A program made the position numbers and the translations under genes. Below are positions 59,407 through 64,000 of a stretch of DNA of 64,000 nt, one piece after another. The number at the start of each line of letters is the position of its first letter. Positions within the stretch are counted from its first letter, which is position 1. The DNA comes from Wenzhouxiangella marina (lineage in GTDB: Bacteria > Pseudomonadota > Gammaproteobacteria > Xanthomonadales > Wenzhouxiangellaceae), in the NCBI RefSeq assembly GCF_001187785.1, contig NZ_CP012154.1, positions 2,598,501-2,662,500 on the forward strand, read 5' to 3'. Under the pieces are notes generated by a model. The model saw only the letters and a list, made by a program, of their open reading frames with translations. It was not told the origin of the DNA and did no database searches.

Positions 59407-60333
59407 TCAGGCCGTCGAAACGCGCCCCCCGTCGAGCAGGAACTCGGCCGCCCGACGGCAGGCCTCGGCATCGAGGAGAAAGACCCCGTCTCCACCGTTG
59501 GCGAACTCCAGCCAGACCGGCTCGACCGCCGGCGCCAGCAGGGCCTGTAGCGCCTCGGCGGCCTCCCCTACTTCGCAGATCAGGATGCCGTGCTCGCTCA
59601 GATGCGCGGGCACCTGCGTCAGCAGCCTGCGTACCAGATCGAGACCGTCCTCCCCCGCTTCCAGACCGAGCCGGGGTTCATGCAGGAACTCCGCCGGCAG
59701 GGACTCCATGGAGGCGCTGGGTACGTAGGGCGGGTTGGCGAGAATCAGGTCGTAACGGGCCGCTCCGGCGGCAGAGAGCAGATCGGACTCGATCACGTGC
59801 ACGCGGCCCTCGAGGCCATGTCGCCGAACATTGCGGCGCGCCAGCTCCAGGGCGGGAGGACTGATATCGAAAGCGTCCACCTCGCATTCCGGCCAGTGCC
59901 TGGCCAGAGCGATCGCGAGGCAGCCGGATCCGGTGCCGACGTCGGCGGCACGCGTGAGTTGTTCGGCGCTCAGCCAGGGCTCGAAGCCATCGAGGATCAA
60001 CTCGGCGATCGGCGAACGTGGCACCAGCACGTCCGGGCTGACCTCGAACTCGAGGCCGGCCAGCCAGGCGGTCCCCAGCAGATACGCCAGTGGCATGCGC
60101 GACTCGATGCGACGCTCCAACAGGGCGTCGAGCGCGTCGATCTCGGAGGACTCGAGGCCGCGGGAAAACTCGGAGGCGTCGAAGTCCGGTGGCATCGCCA
60201 GGGCCGATGAGGCCAGCCAGCAGGCCTCGTCGAGGGCATTGTCCGTTCCATGCCCGAAGTACAGGCCCGCCATGTCCATGCGTTCGGCCGCCTCGCGAAT
60301 CCAGTCTTCAAGGGTGGGGGTCGAGGCGCTCAT
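59407..60333 (-). CDS. prmB: Ribosomal protein L3 glutamine methyltransferase (PrmB)
   Basis: This 308-residue protein is read from the ATG at 60333 (MSASTPTLEDWIREAAER). N-terminal helices include YFGHGTDNALDEACWL. The SAM site is ADVGTGSGCLAIALA, and the catalytic N-P-P-Y lies near residue 200 (ILANPPYVPSASM). The FGHGTDN segment and VPRSPIAELILDGFEPWL favour PrmB over PrmC. It methylates Gln150 of ribosomal protein L3. It is divergent from the sco1-like gene by 40 bp. Confidence 0.92.
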   Translation of the reverse strand: MSASTPTLEDWIREAAERMDMAGLYFGHGTDNALDEACWLASSALAMPPDFDASEFSRGLESSEIDALDALLERRIESRMPLAYLLGTAWLAGLEFEVSPDVLVPRSPIAELILDGFEPWLSAEQLTRAADVGTGSGCLAIALARHWPECEVDAFDISPPALELARRNVRRHGLEGRVHVIESDLLSAAGAARYDLILANPPYVPSASMESLPAEFLHEPRLGLEAGEDGLDLVRRLLTQVPAHLSEHGILICEVGEAAEALQALLAPAVEPVWLEFANGGDGVFLLDAEACRRAAEFLLDGGRVSTA

Positions 60334-60373
60334 GGACACACGGTGGCTGCTGGGGAGGGAATATAATAGTGGA

Positions 60374-61018
60374 ATGAACAATCATGCATTTCCCAGCGTC
60401 CAGCGTGGACGCATCTTCCTGATGGTGATCGTGGCCATGCTGGCCGTCGCGGCGGGCCTGCTGACGGCCAATCGCATGATGCAGAAGACCGCAGAGTATC
60501 GAGCACTTCAGGCCTTTCCCGCGCCCAGAGCGGTCGCCGACTTCGCCCTCGAAACCGCCGACGGCGAGCCTTTCAGCATGGCCCAGCTTCGGGGTCACTG
60601 GAACCTGCTGTTCTTCGGTTTCACCAACTGCCCGGACGTCTGCCCGGACACGCTGGCCATGCTCGACCAGTCGATGGAGCAACTGGCGCTCATGCGGCGC
60701 GAGAACCTGCCGCAAGTTATCTTCGTGTCCGTCGATCCCGCTCGCGATCAGGGCGAGGCCCTGGGCGAGTACGTCAGCTGGTTCAACGAGGATTTCTTCG
60801 CCGTCACCGGCTCGGACCCGCAGCTGACGGCCCTGACCCGCCAGCTGGGCGTCGCCTACTTCCTCGACGAGCCCGATCCGGACACCGGTTTCTACAACGT
60901 GGACCACTCGGCGGCGGTCATGGTGGTGGATCCCGAAGGCCGCTTGTTCGGGCGCTTTCCGCACCCGCTGGATCCGGCCCTGGTCACCGCCGATCTGTTC
61001 CAGCTGACCCGATCGTGA
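60374..61018 (+). CDS. SCO1/SenC family copper protein
   Basis: This 214-residue protein begins MNNHAFPSVQRGRIFLMVIV with an N-terminal TM anchor. The thioredoxin-fold domain has the copper/redox motif C86-P-D-V-C90 in FTNCPDVCPDT, and His178 in YNVDHSAAVMV as the third ligand. SVDPARDQGEALGEYV is the family middle signature. Members deliver copper to cytochrome c oxidase CuA. It is upstream of and coupled to psd (GTGA overlap). Confidence 0.92.
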   Translation: MNNHAFPSVQRGRIFLMVIVAMLAVAAGLLTANRMMQKTAEYRALQAFPAPRAVADFALETADGEPFSMAQLRGHWNLLFFGFTNCPDVCPDTLAMLDQSMEQLALMRRENLPQVIFVSVDPARDQGEALGEYVSWFNEDFFAVTGSDPQLTALTRQLGVAYFLDEPDPDTGFYNVDHSAAVMVVDPEGRLFGRFPHPLDPALVTADLFQLTRS

Positions 61019-61905
61019 GCCACCAAGCCGGCCTGGCCATACGGCTGCTGACCTGGCCGCAGTATCTGCTGCCGAAGAAGCTCCTGACCGCCCTGGCCTG
61101 GCGTCTGTCGGGCTGCCGCTGGCGCTGGTTCCACCAGCCCTTCATCCGCGTCTTCATGAGCTTGTTTCCTGTTCGTCTCGACGAGGCCGAACGGAGCGAG
61201 GTCAGCGACTACGATTGTTTCAACGACTTCTTCACCCGAGCGCTCAAGCCCGACGCCCGGCCCCTGCCGGATCCTTCGATCAAGCTGATCAGCCCCAGCG
61301 ACGGCACCATCAGCCAGCTCGGCCACCTCGAGGCCGGCCGCCTGCTCCAGGCCAAGGGTCACGATTACAGCGCCGGCGAACTGCTCGGCGGCGAGGACTG
61401 GGCCGAAGATTTTCGGGACGGTCGCTTCATCACGATCTATCTGGCCCCCAGTGACTACCACCGGGTCCACGCACCCTGTCGCGGTCGCCTGACCGGCGAG
61501 CGTCGCATTCCGGGCGAACTGTTCAGCGTGTCCGCCGCGACCACCCTGGGCATCCCGAGACTGTTTGCCCGCAACGAACGCATGGTTGCCCGCTTCGAGA
61601 CCGAGTTCGGGCCCGTCGCCGTGGTGATGGTGGCCGCAATGATGGTCGCCGGCATCGAAACGGTCTGGGGCGGTCCCGAGGATCGCCGGCCGGGTCGTGC
61701 CATCGACACGCGGCATCCGCAGGGCGTGGAACTCGACCGCGGCGACGAGCTGGGCCGCTTCCACTGGGGCTCGACCGTGATCGTACTGACCCCACCCGGC
61801 GCACCCGACTGGCGGGAATCACTGGCCCCCGGACGGCGCATTCGCCTCGGCCAGGCGCTGATCGATGGAACCTCCGGGACCCAAGCCCCCTCCAAGTCAG
61901 CATGA
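61015..61905 (+). CDS. psd: Phosphatidylserine decarboxylase
   Basis: This 296-residue protein is read from a GTG overlapping the sco1-like stop. YDCFNDFFTRALKPDARP is the family start, LISPSDGTISQLG follows, and YLAPSDYHRVHAP holds the active-site His. The self-cleavage site W-G-S-T (Trp251-Gly252-Ser253-Thr254) makes the pyruvoyl alpha subunit. The usual proteobacterial motif is L-G-S-T, so Trp is a small departure. It makes phosphatidylethanolamine in the inner membrane. Confidence 0.95.
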   Translation: MSHQAGLAIRLLTWPQYLLPKKLLTALAWRLSGCRWRWFHQPFIRVFMSLFPVRLDEAERSEVSDYDCFNDFFTRALKPDARPLPDPSIKLISPSDGTISQLGHLEAGRLLQAKGHDYSAGELLGGEDWAEDFRDGRFITIYLAPSDYHRVHAPCRGRLTGERRIPGELFSVSAATTLGIPRLFARNERMVARFETEFGPVAVVMVAAMMVAGIETVWGGPEDRRPGRAIDTRHPQGVELDRGDELGRFHWGSTVIVLTPPGAPDWRESLAPGRRIRLGQALIDGTSGTQAPSKSA

Positions 61906-62585
61906 AGAAGACAATCCTGATGCTACTGGCCGGCCTGTTCAGCGCCAGCGCCTTCGCCCAGAGCCCCGAAGGCAGCGAGGCCGTCCAGCGCCTGCACCCT
62001 TCGCAGCTGGCCGCCGAATCCGACGTGGTCGTGCTGGCCCAGCTCGATCGCCTCGACTACCAGCGGCGGCGGGGCTTTCCGGTCTCCGGCAACGCATGGA
62101 TCCGGGTCCTGGTGCCCTACAAACTGCCGCGGCCGATGGACCTCATCCGCATCGTCGAGGATGGCTTCGGGCCGGACCGCTGCTATTTTCCGGACGTGCC
62201 GCTCTGGCAGGAACTGCCACGCTATCTGATGTTCCTGAACGAAGTCGACAACCGCGATTTCGAAGGCAACCGCGGCGGCTGCATGCTCGAAGTCCTGGTC
62301 ACCTCGGACAACCGCTACGCCGTGCGCTGGCCGCAGGACGGCCTGGTCCTCGACGAGGAGGAACTGGAACTGGTCGAAGAGCTCGACTTCATCGGACCCG
62401 GCGCGACGATCGATGTCACCGACACCACCTCGATCAGCCGGGCCGCATTGATCGAGGACTACTACATGGTCGATGACGGCGATTTCCGTTTCCGCTACAC
62501 GCGGGGAATTCCGCTCGAGGTCTTCCGCTCGAGCATCATGGGTCGCGAGTCGCTGACCACGGACCGCCAGCAGCTGGGTCGCTGA
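61902..62585 (+). CDS. Secreted protein of unknown function
   Basis: This 227-residue protein starts at an ATG that overlaps the psd stop (ATGA). Signal peptide MKKTILMLLAGLFSASAFA; cleavage predicted before QSPEG. The mature part (LAAESDVVVLAQLDRLDYQR and LFLNEVDN-like LMFLNEVDNRDFEGNRGGCML) is largely beta, and the middle EEELELVEELDF is acidic. I do not recognise a family. As the third coupled gene of the sco1-psd unit it might be envelope-related, but that rests on position only. Confidence 0.7.
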   Translation: MKKTILMLLAGLFSASAFAQSPEGSEAVQRLHPSQLAAESDVVVLAQLDRLDYQRRRGFPVSGNAWIRVLVPYKLPRPMDLIRIVEDGFGPDRCYFPDVPLWQELPRYLMFLNEVDNRDFEGNRGGCMLEVLVTSDNRYAVRWPQDGLVLDEEELELVEELDFIGPGATIDVTDTTSISRAALIEDYYMVDDGDFRFRYTRGIPLEVFRSSIMGRESLTTDRQQLGR

Positions 62586-62619
62586 TCAGGCCATCGAAGG
62601 CCGGAGCGGAGAAAGTAAG

Positions 62620-62988
62620 GTGAGAGCCAGCCGATAAGCCGGGTTCTGTCGTTGGACAGTCATTCATCTGGGACGACTGTCACCAGTCGCCTCTAGCAGC
62701 CTACCCGGATGCAGCGCGGGCCACGCCATCGCATCCCTATTTGGCCTTGCTTCAGGTGGGGTTTACCCTGCCACGTCTGTTACCAGACGCGCGGTGCGCT
62801 CTTACCGCACCTTTTCACCCTTGCCTGATCTTCGTCGAAACGAAGCCATCGGCGGTATGTTCTCTGTGGCACTGGCCGTGAACCGTCCTGAAGACGGCCC
62901 CCCAGGCGTTACCTGGCACCCTGCCCTGTGAAGCCCGGACTTTCCTCCACGCAAAGACTTGCGCAGCGACTGTCTGGCTGGCTCTCGC
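62620..62988 (-). ncRNA. rnpB: RNase P RNA, bacterial class A
   Basis: On the minus strand the 5' end GGCGAGAGCCAGCCAGACAG pairs with the 3' end CCGGCTTATCGGCTGGCTCT as helix P1. GAGGAAAGTCCGGGCTTCAC and CAGGGTGCCAGGTAACGCCT are the conserved CR-I and CR-II stretches of M1-type RNA. The length (about 369 nt) fits class A. It cuts 5' leaders from tRNA precursors with protein RnpA. End positions may be off by a few bases. Confidence 0.95.
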
Positions 62989-62993
62989 CGCGT

Positions 62994-62999
62994 ATTATG
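62994..62999 (-). promoter_or_regulatory. -10 element of rnpB
   Basis: CATAAT on the minus strand lies 6 bases ahead of the rnpB 5' end at 62988 and ends 12 bases after the neighbouring globin stop. No clear -35 was found at the usual spacing. Confidence 0.45.
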
Positions 63000-63010
63000 C
63001 CCGTGCCGAC

Positions 63011-63415
63011 TCAGTAGTGTTCGGTGAAGTAATCGGTCGTGGCCCTCAGCGCCTTGTCCCAATCCGCCATCAGGGCATCGTTGATCCTGGGATCGAATTC
63101 GCGGACCGCTTGCAGCAGGCTTTCCCGCCAGTGCTTGTACAGGACCGGGTCCACCGGTGCACGACCCTTGCGGCTATGCACTTCGGCCATCTGGTCCATG
63201 GAGTTCTGCACGATATTGGAGCCGCCCGCAAAAGTCAGGGCGATACTGATTCCGCGCCGCAGCGCCTTGTTCTGGGCGGACCAGTTCGTCGCCTTGAACA
63301 TGTCGGGGATGCGGGGATCGCGCTCGAGCAACAGCTCGTAGAAGCGAGTGATGAATCCGCGCTCGCGCAGGCAGCGCCCGTAACTTCCCTGAATCGCTTC
63401 GGTATTGAATGACAT
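63011..63415 (-). CDS. Single-domain globin
   Basis: This 134-residue protein is read from the ATG at 63415 (MSFNTEAIQGSYGRCLRERGF). FITRFYELLLERDPRIPDMF and NKALRRGISIALTFAGG match helices A-E of bacterial globins, and MAEVHSRKGRAPVDPVLYKHW holds the proximal His in helix F. The end REFDPRINDALMADWDKAL matches helices G-H. It probably binds haem and O2 or NO. It is short for a flavohaemoglobin, so a single-domain form is likely. Confidence 0.85.
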   Translation of the reverse strand: MSFNTEAIQGSYGRCLRERGFITRFYELLLERDPRIPDMFKATNWSAQNKALRRGISIALTFAGGSNIVQNSMDQMAEVHSRKGRAPVDPVLYKHWRESLLQAVREFDPRINDALMADWDKALRATTDYFTEHY

Positions 63416-63564
63416 GATCAGGCGCCTCTCTCCGGGTGACATCAACGATTGCCGAATCTTATCGCGATCCCACTCGGCGAAGACGTGATCCAGATCAAGG
63501 GGAGCGAAATATCATGACGAATTCTCGAGCGGAAAGTCCGATGCTTCGACGGACGAATTCCGGT

Positions 63565-64000
63565 TCAACCCGGACGAAGAATCCGCAGCCACCACCAGAA
63601 ATTGACCAGGCCGATCAACGAGGCCGCCACATAGGTCAGCGCCGCCGCGGTCAGGATACGGCGTGCATGGCGCCGATCGCCCGGCTTCAGGTAATCACCC
63701 TTGGTCAGCAGGGGCAGCGCGCGCCGAAAGCTGGCGTCGAACTCGGTCGGCAGGGTCACCAGGTGGACGATGATGCCCGAGGCCAGGCTCGCCACGCCCA
63801 TGATCAGCAGAATCAGACCCGCCCGAGGCAGTCGAAGCGCCAGCATGGCGACGGGCATCAGGGCAATCATCAGCACGCCGATCCGCTGCCAGCGCGTCAG
63901 CACTTCGACCATTCGCGTCCGCCAGATCAAGGGCGCGTAGCCATCGGCATGCTGGACCGCATGGCCCACTTCGTGCGCGGCCACCGTCACCGCCGTCAGG
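63565..64000 (-). CDS. YugP-type zinc metallopeptidase, 5' end outside window
   Basis: The frame is open to the right window edge, giving 145 residues (LTAVTVAAHEVGHAVQHADG...). H-E-V-G-H is the zinc-binding motif and V-A-A-H-E-V-G-H-A-x-Q-H the YugP/COG2738 signature. Three TM segments follow (GVLMIALMPVAMLALRLP, LILLIMGVASLASGIIVHLV and LTYVAASLIGLVNFWWWL). DASFRRALPLL is another conserved part. It is a membrane-bound protease of unknown target. Only the N-terminal ~80 residues are outside. Confidence 0.87.
   Translation of the reverse strand, partial: LTAVTVAAHEVGHAVQHADGYAPLIWRTRMVEVLTRWQRIGVLMIALMPVAMLALRLPRAGLILLIMGVASLASGIIVHLVTLPTEFDASFRRALPLLTKGDYLKPGDRRHARRILTAAALTYVAASLIGLVNFWWWLRILRPG

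Noticed and set aside
62620-63062. 86-codon open frame on the - strand across the RNase P RNA
   Set aside because: It lies over conserved rnpB sequence and is not a protein gene.

Overview
The window looks like chromosome from a GC-rich gammaproteobacterium. Supporting this are etfBA, a PrmB-type methyltransferase, a class A RNase P RNA, ThrE, ketone-body and leucine catabolism genes, and heavy-metal and multidrug RND pumps. The style of the secreted proteins resembles the Wenzhouxiangella/Xanthomonadales side, but that placement is an inference. No tRNA, 16S/23S rRNA, CRISPR array or intact prophage was seen.

Layout. 1-5.2 kb: a truncated surface protein with four repeat modules, a tail-fibre-like secreted protein and a periplasmic gamma-glutamyltransferase homologue. 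5.3-13.5 kb: an amidohydrolase lipoprotein followed by a complete heavy-metal efflux cassette (CzcI-like protein, CzcC, CzcB, CzcA). The last ~120 bp of the amidohydrolase gene are repeated after the cassette, together with what looks like its original terminator, so the cassette seems to have landed inside that transcription unit. 13.6-32.3 kb: a patchy accessory island. It holds ankyrin, SUFU, DUF4240, SUKH/SMI1, DUF4304 and other small proteins that resemble orphan immunity genes. It also holds an AraC-regulated four-gene operon with overlapping stops and starts, and a REP-associated tyrosine transposase (RAYT) with its leader and REP-type repeats scattered about. Its AT-rich end (about 28.9-32.3 kb) has a SEC-C protein gene split by one in-frame amber codon and a two-gene pair tentatively of the DUF6575 type.

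32.4-47.6 kb is mostly housekeeping and metabolism: PhzF, YaiI, ArgE, a sodium/solute symporter with its DUF3311 partner, ThrE, a PHA-granule-region protein, thiolase, HMG-CoA lyase, a 3-hydroxyacyl-CoA-type SDR, MscS, a NYN-domain nuclease, an alpha/beta hydrolase and acetoacetyl-CoA synthetase. Four intergenic spaces here carry a purine-rich AAGCAGCGAAGCAGC repeat in inverted pairs. One such pair encloses a GxxExxY gene, and two of the empty copies share the same core, which suggests an undescribed small mobile element.

47.7-64 kb: an RND pump with unusual relay residues and its adaptor, a GNAT acetyltransferase, a DUF2061 gene under a Fur-box-like operator, a cupredoxin, an 872-residue sensor/Ser-Thr kinase, an outer-membrane barrel, etfBA, prmB divergent from a sco1-psd operon, rnpB, a globin and a truncated YugP-type metalloprotease.

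How the genes fit together: HMG-CoA lyase yields acetoacetate and acetyl-CoA, AacS activates acetoacetate, thiolase splits acetoacetyl-CoA, and the ETF takes electrons from acyl-CoA dehydrogenases. The set reads as branched-chain amino-acid and fatty-acid catabolism.
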